In this document: piece after piece, positions 35,737 through 44,640 of the stretch | Numbering within the stretch: the first letter of the stretch is position 1 | Layout of the letters: the number at the start of each line of letters is the position of its first letter | From: Paenibacillus agilis | GTDB lineage: Bacteria > Bacillota > Bacilli > Paenibacillales > Paenibacillaceae | Reading direction: 5' to 3' | DNA: 64,000 bases | NCBI RefSeq assembly: GCF_007786455.1 | Contig: NZ_VNJK01000001.1 | Location: 1,324,074-1,388,073, forward strand | Program-made: the position numbers and the translations under genes | Notes under the pieces: model-generated | Told to the model about the DNA's origin: nothing | Seen by the model: only the letters and a program-made list of their open reading frames with translations | Database searches by the model: none

Positions 35737-35828
35737 TCATTTTGCATAAAAAGTATTATAGAAGACTTTCATTAGTAGACAGTTTGGAATTGTATGTCTG
35801 TATTTGTGCCTTTGAGGAGGTTGGATAG

Positions 35829-36494
35829 ATGGCATTGCGACCATTCCATAGAGTTATTCAATATATATGCAATACATGTATGAAACGTATTCGAAATATA
35901 GCGTGCAATAGGAAGCGCAGAAGACTAATCAACAAAACCCCTACTATTATTTCTAACAATTGTGTTGGAGGTATTATCTATCATGATTTAGGACTACCTT
36001 TTAACTCACCAACCATTAATATGTATTTTGAACACGACGAATTTATTAAATATGTAACCTATTTAGAAGAATACTCGAAGACCGAATTGTTTAAAGATAC
36101 GGATACGGAGGAGAACTTTCCTGTTGGCGTATTACGAAATGAGTTTGGAGAGGTAAAACTGTATTTTATGCACTTTGCATCCTTTGAGGAGGCAAAAGAG
36201 AAATGGGAGGAACGCACGAAACGTATAGATTTGAACAATATTTTTATTATTATGGATGGCGTTCTCCATTATACTCAGAATGACTTAGAACAGTTTGATA
36301 ACATTAAGTACACGAATAAAGTGATTCTTACAAATGGTGTTGAGCCCAACTGTAAATCATCCTATCCGCTTTATTTTTATGATGAAACGTATTTTGATGG
36401 TAAATTATTGACCTACAGAAGTAAGTTCAGTACAAAAAGATATTTGGACGAGTTTGATTATGTTTCATTTTTGAATGCTGGTGGCTCTAATTAA
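35829..36494 (+). CDS. DUF1919 protein (exopolysaccharide-type)
   Basis: 221 residues. TIISNNCVGGIIYHDLGL near residue 40, FNSPTINMYF, then FPVGVLRNEFGEVKLYFMHF and SFEEAKEKWEERTKRID are the DUF1919 pattern, whose members occur in capsule and exopolysaccharide loci and are probably transferases. The basic N-terminal 35 residues (CNTCMKRIRNIACNRKRRRL) are extra. GAGGAGG lies upstream of the ATG. No other polysaccharide gene lies nearby. Confidence 0.8.
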   Translation: MALRPFHRVIQYICNTCMKRIRNIACNRKRRRLINKTPTIISNNCVGGIIYHDLGLPFNSPTINMYFEHDEFIKYVTYLEEYSKTELFKDTDTEENFPVGVLRNEFGEVKLYFMHFASFEEAKEKWEERTKRIDLNNIFIIMDGVLHYTQNDLEQFDNIKYTNKVILTNGVEPNCKSSYPLYFYDETYFDGKLLTYRSKFSTKRYLDEFDYVSFLNAGGSN

Positions 36495-36519
36495 AATGCG
36501 ATAGAGGAGAAGACATCTA

Positions 36520-37044
36520 ATGATGAATGTGAGAAGCGCATATCGCCAAGATATAGAAGGATTATCAGTGGTTCATGTGAATAGTTGGAAGACAACGTAT
36601 GAAGGGGTTATAGCAGACGCAGTTCTATCAAACTTATCGATTGAAGGACGCAAAAAAAGTTGGGAATGGATATTTGAGAACCAGAAGCAGGATGAAACTA
36701 CTTATGTAATCGAAACTGAAGGCACGATTGTGGGATTTATAAATGGTGGAAAGAGCAGAGAGCTGGAATTGGACTATGACGCGGAGATTTATTCTCTTTA
36801 TTTGCTGAAGGAAGTTCAAGGAAGTGGGTATGGTAAATTACTTTTTCATAAACTCGTAAACCAATTAAGATCAGATAATTATCATTCCATGATGGTGTGG
36901 GTGCTCGAAGCTAATCCATCGCTTGGATTTTATAAGAAAATGGGAGGGCAATACATATCCCAAAAGGAAATCAAAATCGGAGGAGAAACATTGATCGAAG
37001 TGGCCTTTGGGTGGAACGATCTTAGTATAATAAGTGCTGAATGA
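36520..37044 (+). CDS. GNAT acetyltransferase
   Basis: Acetyl-CoA-dependent N-acetyltransferase of 174 residues. Motif A reads SLYLLKEVQGSGYGKLLFHKL near 95-110 with the QxxGxG/A acetyl-CoA loop; motif B is WVLEANPSLGFYKKMG. The substrate is unknown. GAGGAG lies 11-16 bases before ATG 36520, and ATG 36523 is also possible. Confidence 0.85.
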   Translation: MMNVRSAYRQDIEGLSVVHVNSWKTTYEGVIADAVLSNLSIEGRKKSWEWIFENQKQDETTYVIETEGTIVGFINGGKSRELELDYDAEIYSLYLLKEVQGSGYGKLLFHKLVNQLRSDNYHSMMVWVLEANPSLGFYKKMGGQYISQKEIKIGGETLIEVAFGWNDLSIISAE

Positions 37045-37089
37045 GGATTAGTTTAGATGCGAGAGTAGAATTGAGAATGACAAAAGGTT

Positions 37090-37764
37090 ATGCTAAAGCT
37101 CGAAGAAATAGATATGAAGCAGGTGTACGCAGTGAAAGTTTCATCCAAAACGGCTTTTCAAGCGATGATCAATTATTTAGAAGTATATTATGCAAGAACA
37201 AAGTCTGATGATGTAGGCAATATTTTAGGAGATTTAACTAGCGGTTTGGATCCAGCTGTTGAAACAGACTGGGAAGAAGCTATTTTAAAAGCTCAAGAAG
37301 CACAAAGTCCCTATTCGAATCGTCTATTTTTGAACAGCGATGTTGTTCTATTCTATCAAAAACAGTACATAGATTCGTCAATTGATGCTTTATTGAAGGA
37401 AAACTATAACATACATATAATCGATTGTTCCGAATGGAAAACAGAAATGGATTTTCATAATAATGTTGCACAAATATTAGGGTTCCCGAGTTACTATGGG
37501 AAGAATCTTAACGCTTTTAATGATTGCCTTTCAGATATGTACCCTTCAGAAAGTGATATTGCTCTAGTATTTTTAAACTTCGAAATTCTGTCTGGCATTG
37601 ATTATGAATTTAGTCGTCATGTATTAGATATCATACAATGTCAGGCTAGATCCGCTAGAATTCAAGGGACTCATCTTTGCAGCTTAGTTCAAACTAACGA
37701 TAAAATAGCAACGTACCGTGATCTGGGCACTGTAAATGCTGATTGGAATTCAGCAGAATGGTGA
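37090..37764 (+). CDS. Barstar-family protein with N-terminal extension
   Basis: The C-terminal 100 residues match barstar, the barnase inhibitor: IHIIDCSEWKTEMDFHNNVA, then FPSYYGKNLNAFNDCLSDM and the ending beta strand. The N-terminal 115 residues (KTAFQAMINYLEVYYARTKSDD, EEAILKAQEAQSPYSN) are an extra domain not recognised. No barnase-type RNase gene is in the neighbourhood. The start is not settled: ATG 37090 lacks a good SD, and ATG 37114 is an alternative. It could be immunity against a contact-dependent or secreted RNase. Confidence 0.75.
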   Translation: MLKLEEIDMKQVYAVKVSSKTAFQAMINYLEVYYARTKSDDVGNILGDLTSGLDPAVETDWEEAILKAQEAQSPYSNRLFLNSDVVLFYQKQYIDSSIDALLKENYNIHIIDCSEWKTEMDFHNNVAQILGFPSYYGKNLNAFNDCLSDMYPSESDIALVFLNFEILSGIDYEFSRHVLDIIQCQARSARIQGTHLCSLVQTNDKIATYRDLGTVNADWNSAEW

Positions 37765-37798
37765 AATTGTAAATAAGATTTTTAAGTTCCGGGCAGCC

Positions 37799-37833
37799 AG
37801 CATTTCTCTATAATGAGGAATGCTTTTTATTTT
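37799..37833 (+). terminator. Terminator after the barstar gene
   Basis: AGCATTTCT pairs with AGGAATGCT (one G-U pair) over an 8-base loop, followed by TTTTATTTT. Confidence 0.8.
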
Positions 37834-37949
37834 ATCTGTCATAAACATCAGTTAAAAATAATAATATATTTATTATAGATAAAAATTTATTGCAAAACAA
37901 TAAATAATGGTTTACATTCAAATAGATGATTATGAAGTGAGGTGTATTT

Positions 37950-38429
37950 ATGAAACGAGGTTCAACGCTTTTTTTAAAGATAGCTGTTATTCTGATGGGA
38001 GCGCCGATTGTTGCATTATGTATTTTCTTCCCTATAGTAGCGATGAAAGTAGCATCACATTTTCCTGAGTTGGCATATTTGCAATATCCTGCTTTAATAG
38101 GTGTATATGCAACCGCGGCAGCGTTTTTCGTAGCATTATATCAGGCCTTAAGACTGCTAGGCTACATTGATAAGAATATAGCTTTCTCAGATCGATCCGT
38201 GCTCGCTTTAAAGAAAATAAAATGTTGTGCAATTACAATTAGCATCTTGTATGTGGCTGCGTTGCCAATCTTGTATCTCTTTGCGGAAGTGGATGACGCT
38301 CCAGGTCTCATCGTAATAGGACTGGTTATTATATTTGCTTCAACCGTTATCGCAGTGTTTGCTGCGGTTCTTCAAAAGCTTTTACAAGATGCCATTGATA
38401 TAAAATCTGAAAATGATTTGACAGTCTGA
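37950..38429 (+). CDS. DUF2975 membrane protein
   Basis: 159 residues with four hydrophobic helices (FLKIAVILMGAPIVALCIFF, LIGVYATAAAFFVALYQAL, ITISILYVAALPILYLF, LIVIGLVIIFASTVIAVFAAVL) and LGYIDKNIAFSDRSVLALKKIK between helices 2 and 3, which is the DUF2975 signature. The following short Xre regulator, 12 bases away, is the usual partner. GTGAGGTG precedes the ATG. Confidence 0.85.
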   Translation: MKRGSTLFLKIAVILMGAPIVALCIFFPIVAMKVASHFPELAYLQYPALIGVYATAAAFFVALYQALRLLGYIDKNIAFSDRSVLALKKIKCCAITISILYVAALPILYLFAEVDDAPGLIVIGLVIIFASTVIAVFAAVLQKLLQDAIDIKSENDLTV

Positions 38430-38441
38430 GGTGAAATGAAC

Positions 38442-38657
38442 ATGGCCATTATAATCAATATTGATGTAATGCTGGCTAAAAGGAAAATGAGCGTAACCGA
38501 ACTTACGGAGAAGGTTGGCATAACAATGGCTAATCTGTCTATTTTGAAAAATGGAAAGGCAAAAGCGATTCGCTTTTCAACGTTAGAGGCAATTTGCAAA
38601 GCGTTAGAATGCCAACCTGGAGATATTTTAGAGTATAGAAACGAGGAAGAAGCGTAA
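38442..38657 (+). CDS. Xre-type HTH regulator (YozG-like)
   Basis: 71-residue Cro/CI HTH protein: INIDVMLAKRKMSVTELTEKV, GITMANLSILKNGKAKAIRF with recognition helix, LEAICKALECQPGDILEY. Members of this subgroup pair with DUF2975 membrane proteins. ATG at 38442 follows GAGGTGAA by 8 bases; the ATG at 38436 is too close. Translation is likely coupled to the gene upstream. Confidence 0.85.
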   Translation: MAIIINIDVMLAKRKMSVTELTEKVGITMANLSILKNGKAKAIRFSTLEAICKALECQPGDILEYRNEEEA

Positions 38658-38760
38658 GAAGGAACGTATAATCCTATGGCATTATATTCTCGCTTCTCGC
38701 CTAAGGGCTATCGGCTCTTCATACATAGGTGTATAATAATGGAATAATATCTGTCGGCAA

Positions 38761-38808
38761 GCGCCCCAGTCCAAAGATAAGAACTATCTAAGGCTAGGGC
38801 GTTTTTTA
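38761..38808 (+). terminator. Terminator after the DUF2975-Xre operon
   Basis: GCGCCCCAG region pairs with CTAGGGCG (G-U pairs) over a long loop, followed by TTTTTTAC. Lies about 100 bases past the Xre stop. Confidence 0.6.
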
Positions 38809-38881
38809 CATGCCAAAATACATTATGAGCTTATACGTTGCTATATCTTTTTAGCCAAAACGATGGTTAAGGAGGCATTTG

Positions 38882-39427
38882 ATGAAGCCTATTTGGATTA
38901 CTAATCATATATCGTTAAAAGTCATCGACGAAACAAATTCTAAAGAAGTATTGGACTTTGTAGTCAGGAATACAGACTTTCTGAAGCCATGGGAAGTTGA
39001 ACGAAATGCTGATTATTACAGCATAGCCTATCATGAATCACTGCTTCGTGAAGAATTTAGAAAAATTCAAGAAGGCAGTCTCTTTAAAGTGTGGATCTTT
39101 AAGGAGGATACGATTATTGGATCGATAGCGCTCAGTAATATTATAAGAGGAGCTTTCCAATCCTGTCATTTAGGATACAAAATGGATGAGCGAGAGCAAG
39201 GGAAAGGAATCATGACTGAAGCTTTGCGAGCAGTTATTGTTGTGGCTTTTCAACAATTACAACTACATCGAATTGAAGCCAACATTATGCCAAGTAATAA
39301 GGCGTCTATGAGAGTGGTTGAAAAGCTCGGATTTGATCATGAAGGATTGGCTCGAAAATATTTAAAAATAAATGGGGTATGGGAAGACCATATTCATATG
39401 GTTTTGTTAAATGAAGAGATGCATTGA
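38882..39427 (+). CDS. RimJ/RimL-type GNAT acetyltransferase
   Basis: 181 residues of the ribosomal-protein-alanine acetyltransferase type. Landmarks: WEVERNADYYS near residue 38, LGYKMDEREQGKGIMTEALRAV near 100 with the acetyl-CoA loop, HRIEANIMPSNKASMRVVEKLGF near 135 and the ending WEDHIHMVLLNEEM. ATG 38882 has AAGGAGG 6 bases before it. Substrate: probably a protein N terminus or a small amine. Confidence 0.88.
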   Translation: MKPIWITNHISLKVIDETNSKEVLDFVVRNTDFLKPWEVERNADYYSIAYHESLLREEFRKIQEGSLFKVWIFKEDTIIGSIALSNIIRGAFQSCHLGYKMDEREQGKGIMTEALRAVIVVAFQQLQLHRIEANIMPSNKASMRVVEKLGFDHEGLARKYLKINGVWEDHIHMVLLNEEMH

Positions 39428-39472
39428 TTCAAATCGATATTGTTCATTCTAAGGAGTTCGGAAGGTGATAAT

Positions 39473-39664
39473 TTGGGAAAAGCAGTTCATTATACGATCG
39501 AGCCCCCGGACAATTTTCAAGACCTAGTTGACCTTTATGAAGCGCTTGGGTGGAACTCCCTTCATCTCTCTAAAGATGAATTACAACAAATGTGCAGCGA
39601 AAGTTTGATACCTTATTATCAATCGTTAGAATATAAGAAGTTTACTACCGGAATGATGATGTAA
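39473..39664 (+). pseudogene. GNAT acetyltransferase with internal deletion
   Basis: The N-terminal part YTIEPPDNFQDLVDLYEALG, WNSLHLSKDELQQMC matches the start of a common GNAT group of about 135 residues, and the last part SLIPYYQSLEYKKFTTGMMM matches its end (usually GFIPFYESLGFKKFTTGM). The middle, with the acetyl-CoA-binding loop, is missing, so the frame is kept but the enzyme cannot work. TTG 39473 has GGAAGGTG upstream; the intact ribosome binding site suggests a recent deletion. Confidence 0.75.
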
Positions 39665-39697
39665 ATTGAACGCTAACATTTTTATTAGGGGGACATC

Positions 39698-40468
39698 ATG
39701 AAAACACAGCTAATAAATACTGAAATAGCATATACCAGTTTATTTTCACAAAGCCATGAGGAAGAACACCTTATTCGATTTTGGGATGATGAGATTCCTG
39801 ATATGTATTCGCATAATTATTCGTTAATAAAAGAGCACAGTACTGACTTAGCGGGAATGATTATAAATGAGCTTACATTGCGAAAAGAACAAAATAAGGA
39901 TTTTTTACGAATAGAAATGAACTTTGATGTGGATAACGAGATATTGGAGAAGTTGCCTATCAAACCGGAAGTTGCTATTTATGATTATATGTACATTAAG
40001 ACGGAACAATATAGAAACATAAATGGCAACACGTCCTGTGTTGTTAAAAAAGCTATTACGGATGAAATTATTGCAGATGGTAAAAAGGTAGATATATTGG
40101 CATGTCAACAATCTATGGGACTGGAGTTTGCGACAAGAAGAATTGATCGTAAATCTAAAGTTTATCAGGTACCGAATAGCCCGTTAGATTTATACGTTTG
40201 TTATGTTGCAGATATACCAGTGGGAAATTGTGAGCTTATGACACTGGAAAACATAGCCAAAATAGAAGATTTCGACATTTTAGAAGGGCATCAAAGAAAA
40301 GGTTATGGAAGCGCAGTCATTCGATATTTGTTGCAAAGCGCATACGAGAAAAACGTGAAGCATGCCTATTTAATTACGGACCATTCAGACACGGCTAAAG
40401 AAATGTATAAAAAATGTGGGTTTGAAAAAGTTGGTTATAAGACAGAGCTACATTTCCATCTGAAATAA
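39698..40468 (+). CDS. GNAT acetyltransferase, two-part
   Basis: 256 residues. The C-terminal GNAT domain has EDFDILEGHQRKGYGSAVIRYLL in pieces near 190-210 with the Q/RxxGxG/S loop, and HSDTAKEMYKKCGFEKVGY near 235. The N-terminal 130 residues are a separate region with acidic and aromatic sequence (YTSLFSQSHEEEHLIRFWDD). AGGGGGA precedes the ATG. The substrate is unknown. Confidence 0.8.
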   Translation: MKTQLINTEIAYTSLFSQSHEEEHLIRFWDDEIPDMYSHNYSLIKEHSTDLAGMIINELTLRKEQNKDFLRIEMNFDVDNEILEKLPIKPEVAIYDYMYIKTEQYRNINGNTSCVVKKAITDEIIADGKKVDILACQQSMGLEFATRRIDRKSKVYQVPNSPLDLYVCYVADIPVGNCELMTLENIAKIEDFDILEGHQRKGYGSAVIRYLLQSAYEKNVKHAYLITDHSDTAKEMYKKCGFEKVGYKTELHFHLK

Positions 40469-40508
40469 TGAAACGCTTCAGAAGAGTTGGAACGAGGAGG
40501 GGGCTAGT

Positions 40509-41069
40509 ATGTTTAAAGATTTAAAAGGCGAAGCAAATATGTCACTTATCGTGGGAATGTTATATTCGGCTGTTAAAGAAAATTACCAACGACTACAACT
40601 AATCACGGATGGTATGTCTCAAGAAGAAGTAGATTACAAAGGTGCTACTAATCATTTTAATAGTACCGCTCAGTTAATAAGACATCTTATGTACGTTGAT
40701 CTCAACTGGGTCTACAGAATAAAAGGGGAACCACTTCCGGAAAGTTTAATAGAGCAATACGGCCCAATGATAGATGAGAATAACAGAATTCCAATGGTCA
40801 ACGGGGTATCATGGAACACGCTCATTTCTCAATATGAGGGTGTAATAGAAATGTTGAAAGATACATGTGCGCAATTAACAGATGCAGATCTAGCTAAGGT
40901 TGTTGCCTTTGGGCATGAAAATGAGAAGCAAGCAACGATACGCTGGGGCCTATGGCATATGGCTGATCATAGTCGCTATCATCACGCTCAAATTAATCAG
41001 CTGCGGAGATGGTTTGATGTAGAAAAGATGAATTTGAAAAAGGATGATACCAATGCTCGGGCTACCTAA
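40509..41069 (+). CDS. DinB-family protein
   Basis: 186-residue four-helix DinB fold. The metal triad His residues are seen in LIRHLMYVDLNW near residue 60 and HMADHSRYHHAQINQLRRW near 158-170. DinB-type proteins include thiol transferases (bacillithiol S-transferases) and hypothetical metalloproteins; the role here is unknown. GAGGAGGGGG gives a strong start. It overlaps the next gene by 17 bases. Confidence 0.85.
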   Translation: MFKDLKGEANMSLIVGMLYSAVKENYQRLQLITDGMSQEEVDYKGATNHFNSTAQLIRHLMYVDLNWVYRIKGEPLPESLIEQYGPMIDENNRIPMVNGVSWNTLISQYEGVIEMLKDTCAQLTDADLAKVVAFGHENEKQATIRWGLWHMADHSRYHHAQINQLRRWFDVEKMNLKKDDTNARAT

Positions 41070-41571
41070 AGGCCAAGTCTACCTTGTTCCTTGGACGGAA
41101 CAGTGGGAAATTGAATTTAATGAAGAAGTGAGCAAAATTAGGTGCGAAATAAATGGTGGCATCGTGGCAATTCATCACATAGGAAGTACAGCTGTGAAAG
41201 GCTTAAGCGCTAAGCCGATTATAGACATTGCGATAGAGCTAAAATCATTTGATGCCGGCATCCATTGTGTACCTGGATTAGAGAGGCTTGGATACGTATA
41301 CAGAGGAACCGATGTGCTGCCTGATCGGCATTATTTTAATAAAGGAGAGCCGAGAACACATCAAATCCATATGTTTCAGACCGGAAGCGAGTATCTTGAT
41401 AAGCAGCTGACATTGAGAGATTATTTAAGAGAAAATGAAGATGCTAGGAACGAATATCAAGAACTTAAACAAAAATTGACGATGGAACACTCGACAAACA
41501 AGTTAGCTTATGCGGATTCAAAGACCGTTTTCATAAACAAAATTATATGGGAAGCTAATCAAGGAAAGTAG
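41053..41571 (+). CDS. GrpB family protein (UPF0157 nucleotidyltransferase-like)
   Basis: 172 residues. VYLVPWTEQWEIEFNEE, IHHIGSTAVKGLSAKPIIDI, GYVYRGTDVLPDRHYF and THQIHMF are the GrpB family pattern, a nucleotidyltransferase-like fold with the G-S-T-x-GLxAKPxIDI motif. The function is not established. ATG 41053 is chosen with AAAGG upstream; ATG 41044 is possible. It overlaps the DinB gene, so the two are probably translated together. Confidence 0.85.
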   Translation: MLGLPKGQVYLVPWTEQWEIEFNEEVSKIRCEINGGIVAIHHIGSTAVKGLSAKPIIDIAIELKSFDAGIHCVPGLERLGYVYRGTDVLPDRHYFNKGEPRTHQIHMFQTGSEYLDKQLTLRDYLRENEDARNEYQELKQKLTMEHSTNKLAYADSKTVFINKIIWEANQGK

Positions 41572-41665
41572 TAACTGCGTACGATATAGTAGCACTGTCT
41601 CGAAACTGGACTTACATCGCCTGTTATTTAAATGTACAATAGTGTAAGTGGCTATACAGCAACAG

Positions 41666-41708
41666 ATGACCCTGCCGGATATAAAAGTATCTAAGGTAGG
41701 GTCATTTC
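41666..41708 (+). terminator. Terminator after the grpB-like gene
   Basis: ATGACCCTGCC pairs with GGTAGGGTCAT (one G-U pair) over an 18-base loop; a short T run follows. Confidence 0.6.
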
Positions 41709-41774
41709 GTTATAATTGCAGCACCTAAATACTATAAAGTCTAATACTAAAGTCTTTTAAACGGAGATATGAAA

Positions 41775-42566
41775 ATGATACAGAGTCTATTTGTTGTATG
41801 TGTTTTAACGATGATCATACACATGTTTGAAACCTTATCTTATTCGTTACGCTTAGCTGGGATTAGGGTCAATAAACTGGCAGTCGCACTATCTTTAACG
41901 GGGATTATTCTATTAGTTTCAAGAACAGCCAATCTGATTCAAGCGCCGATGACAGCCAAATTCATCGACTATGCCAAGATTGAACCTACTTTTGACGTAT
42001 TAGAATATCTTAGAATGATCCTTATTGCCGCATCCATTGGTACTTTGTTTGCGATATTGCTTTCTCCAACGTTCGCTCGTATTTGGGAAAGGGTAATCTT
42101 GAAGCTGCAGCTTGCTGGCTCTCTTCCAAAGATGATTTCGAGTGTGACGATTGGACAGTTAAAGAACGCGAAGCACTATGTGAGGAAACCGTCTTTTCGA
42201 ATTTCTAACTTTCGTTACTTAGGAATACCCAAACGATTTATCATGTTGAATATACTCGTTACAGGCATTTATTCTGTAGGTGTATTAGCATCCTTATATG
42301 CGGCTCACTTGGTACCTGAGTTGAGTACTTCGGCCTCGCAAGCATCCGGATTAATCAACGGAATTGCGACCATATTGCTTACCATTTTTATCGATCCACA
42401 AATTGGCCTGCTTACAGACAAGGCATGTCAGGATGAGAAGTATAAAGAGCAGATAGGTAGAATCTACGTGATGCTCATGGCTTCTAGATTTGTAGGTACG
42501 ATTTTAGCTCAGTTTCTGCTCGTTCCTGCCGCGTATTTTATCAGCGAAATGGTTAAGATTTTCTGA
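41775..42566 (+). CDS. amj: Lipid II flippase Amj
   Basis: Polytopic protein of 263 residues, about six helices. VVCVLTMIIHMFETLSYSLR, then LAGIRVNKLAVALSLTGIIL and VSRTANLIQAPMTAKFIDYA match Amj, the alternative lipid II flippase that can replace MurJ in Bacillus subtilis, where it is induced under envelope stress by sigma-M. Also ASLYAAHLVPELSTSASQAS near 175 is typical. ATG 41775 has CGGAGA 8 bases before it. Whether the organism also has murJ cannot be seen here. Confidence 0.85.
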   Translation: MIQSLFVVCVLTMIIHMFETLSYSLRLAGIRVNKLAVALSLTGIILLVSRTANLIQAPMTAKFIDYAKIEPTFDVLEYLRMILIAASIGTLFAILLSPTFARIWERVILKLQLAGSLPKMISSVTIGQLKNAKHYVRKPSFRISNFRYLGIPKRFIMLNILVTGIYSVGVLASLYAAHLVPELSTSASQASGLINGIATILLTIFIDPQIGLLTDKACQDEKYKEQIGRIYVMLMASRFVGTILAQFLLVPAAYFISEMVKIF

Positions 42567-42617
42567 CCATATTTTTGAATGACAGATTCGTTGGATACTG
42601 ATAGTTGAGGTGATATT

Positions 42618-42845
42618 ATGGAAGATCGAAACATTCATGAGACGCAGCGTACTGCGGATAACTCAGAATTAATTGATTCAAGTACAACGTCAACTCTTGA
42701 AGACGCACAGCGAATTGAAGGGATAGGTAAAACGCAGAAAATTGTATTTTCAGTGCTTCCCAAACCAGTTCGAATATTCGGATATTTCTTTATTACGATC
42801 ATTGTTTTATTTGCTGTCTTTGCTTTATTATCTTCATGGTTTTAA
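42618..42845 (+). CDS. Small single-span membrane protein
   Basis: Not recognised. 75 residues: a hydrophilic, acidic first half and one C-terminal helix IFGYFFITIIVLFAVFALLS. No signal peptide cleavage site. TTGAGGTGA ribosome binding site upstream of the ATG. It may associate with Amj (52 bases upstream), but there is no direct evidence. Confidence 0.55.
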   Translation: MEDRNIHETQRTADNSELIDSSTTSTLEDAQRIEGIGKTQKIVFSVLPKPVRIFGYFFITIIVLFAVFALLSSWF

Positions 42846-42884
42846 CATTACATGCAATTGTGCGCAATGAAAGGATAGAGATAC

Positions 42885-43802
42885 ATGCCGTACGAAATTG
42901 AAAGTAAATTTGTTATTTCTGTAGCTTCCAGTGCTTTATTTGATCTTTCGGAATCTGATCGAGTATTTCAAGAAAAAGGGGAGGATGCTTACCGGCAATA
43001 TCAAAGAGAGCATGAAAATGAAGTGTTTGCAATGGGTGTTGCTTTCCCTCTAATTAAAAGGCTATTAAGCATCAATACTCCACAAGAGCAGCTTGTAGAG
43101 GTTGTATTGTTATCCCGAAACGATCCCGATACGGGCCTAAGAGTGTTTAAGTCTATTGAGTATTATGGTTTATCGATTAGTAGAGCTGTTTTTGTTGCGG
43201 GCAGTAATCCATTTGAATATATGGGCGCATTTAATGCTAGTTTGTTCTTATCTGGCAATCCGGAGGATGTTAAAGAGGCAGTAGAACGCGGATATCCTGC
43301 AGGTTGTATTTATCCTTCGAATTATGTTGATGATGAAGAGGATACGGAGCTGCGATTGGCATTTGATTTTGATGGTATTATTGCAGATGATTCTGCTGAA
43401 TCCATTTTCCAAGGCGGTGAATTGGAGAACTTTCATTCCCACGAAAGAAATCTAGCGGGTGAACCGTTGCCTGCTGGTCCCTTGTTGCGGTTTTTCACCG
43501 AGATAGCGAATCTGCAAAAGAAGGTAATTGCAAAAAACCTAAGTGATCCAACTTATAAACCAAGGATCAGAATTGCAATTGCGACGGCCAGAAACGCTCC
43601 TGCACATGAGAGAGTCATTACGACGTTAAGAAAGCTGGATATTCGAGTGGACGAGGCATTTTTCCTTGGAGGGATTGAGAAGAAGAGGGTACTTAGCATA
43701 TTTAAACCACACATCTTCTTTGACGATCAGGTAAGCCATATTGAGGGAGTAGCGAGAATATTCCCTTCTGTTCATGTGCCTTTTGGTGTAACCAATAAAT
43801 AA
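42885..43802 (+). CDS. 5'-nucleotidase (cytosolic IMP/AMP-type family)
   Basis: 305 residues of the PF06189-type family related to cytosolic 5'-nucleotidase I. FVISVASSALFDLSESDRVF at the start, SIEYYGLSISRAVFVAGSNP near 90, the haloacid-like acidic motif AFDFDGIIADDSAE near 165, and HIFFDDQVSHIE near 280 are characteristic. It dephosphorylates nucleoside monophosphates, probably for salvage or NAD-related turnover. A GAAAGGA site stands upstream of the ATG. Confidence 0.85.
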   Translation: MPYEIESKFVISVASSALFDLSESDRVFQEKGEDAYRQYQREHENEVFAMGVAFPLIKRLLSINTPQEQLVEVVLLSRNDPDTGLRVFKSIEYYGLSISRAVFVAGSNPFEYMGAFNASLFLSGNPEDVKEAVERGYPAGCIYPSNYVDDEEDTELRLAFDFDGIIADDSAESIFQGGELENFHSHERNLAGEPLPAGPLLRFFTEIANLQKKVIAKNLSDPTYKPRIRIAIATARNAPAHERVITTLRKLDIRVDEAFFLGGIEKKRVLSIFKPHIFFDDQVSHIEGVARIFPSVHVPFGVTNK

Positions 43803-43808
43803 GACAAA

Positions 43809-43934
43809 GTGTTGTTACGCACGCAAGAGCTGTACGACATATTTACAACATTAGGACTAAATCCAAACAGTCGAGAAGCGACCGACAGATTGATGCAAAT
43901 TGCAAATGAAACCTTTTTCATTCCTGAAGAATAG
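43809..43934 (+). pseudogene. Short open frame, possible gene remnant
   Basis: 41 codons from GTG 43809 to TAG 43934: LLRTQELYDIFTTLGLNPNS, REATDRLMQIANETFFIPEE. Coding-like amino acid composition, but no ribosome binding site, and no family recognised. It may be the 3' end of a deleted gene or a short peptide gene. Confidence 0.35.
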
Positions 43935-43971
43935 GATGGGAACGGATAAATAAATAGAAGTAGGTGCACGT

Positions 43972-44640
43972 ATGGATGCAAAACGAATAGCTGCTGAACG
44001 AGCAGTAGATTACATACAAGATGGCATGATCGTTGGCTTGGGCACTGGCTCAACCGCCTATTGGGCCATTCAAAAATTGGGCTTAAAAGTGCAGGGAGGA
44101 CTTCAGATAAAAGCAATTGCTACATCTGTTCAGTCAGAAGAGCTTGCAAGGAATCTCGGAATTCCGTTGGTTTCATTTGCTGAAATGAATGAGATTGATA
44201 TGACGATTGACGGGGCGGATGAAGTGGATCAGGAGCTTAATCTGATAAAAGGTGGGGGAGGAGCGCTGTTACGAGAGAAGATCGTGGCTGCAGCAAGCAA
44301 GCAATTTATCGTTATAGTGGATGAGAGTAAGCTAGTAAAGCGTCTAGGTACGTTTCCTTTGCCTGTTGAGATCGTCCCATTTGGGCATGAAGTGACGATA
44401 AAGAAGCTTTACGATCTAGGATATGAACCGAGGTTGAGAAAAATCGATAACGAGACCTTTGTAACGGACAATGGCAATTACATCGTGGACGGTCATTTTG
44501 GAGATATAGAAGCTCCACAAGAGCTGCACAACAAGCTTAATTTGATTCCTGGTGTGGTCGACAACGGACTATTTGTGAATATGACGAGACGGGTAGTAGT
44601 TGGATACCAAGATGGAGAAATAAGTGAGCTTGAAAAATAG
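43972..44640 (+). CDS. rpiA: Ribose-5-phosphate isomerase A
   Basis: Interconverts ribose 5-phosphate and ribulose 5-phosphate in the pentose phosphate pathway. Family motifs: GLGTGSTAYWAI near residue 23, ATSVQSEELA near 50, TIDGADEVDQELNLIKGGGG with the catalytic Asp/Glu near 82-97, LLREKIVAAASKQFIVI and DNGNYIVD near 165. The 222-residue length is normal. ATG 43972 is preceded by AGTAGGTG. Monocistronic, between accessory genes. Confidence 0.95.
   Translation: MDAKRIAAERAVDYIQDGMIVGLGTGSTAYWAIQKLGLKVQGGLQIKAIATSVQSEELARNLGIPLVSFAEMNEIDMTIDGADEVDQELNLIKGGGGALLREKIVAAASKQFIVIVDESKLVKRLGTFPLPVEIVPFGHEVTIKKLYDLGYEPRLRKIDNETFVTDNGNYIVDGHFGDIEAPQELHNKLNLIPGVVDNGLFVNMTRRVVVGYQDGEISELEK

Noticed and set aside
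38675-38755. Possible third copy of the A/B element (TATTCTCGC...CGCCTAAGGGCT)
   Set aside because: Shares CGCCTAA-GGCT with element B, but lacks the common left end and a matching right arm. Too weak to call; a genome-wide alignment would decide.
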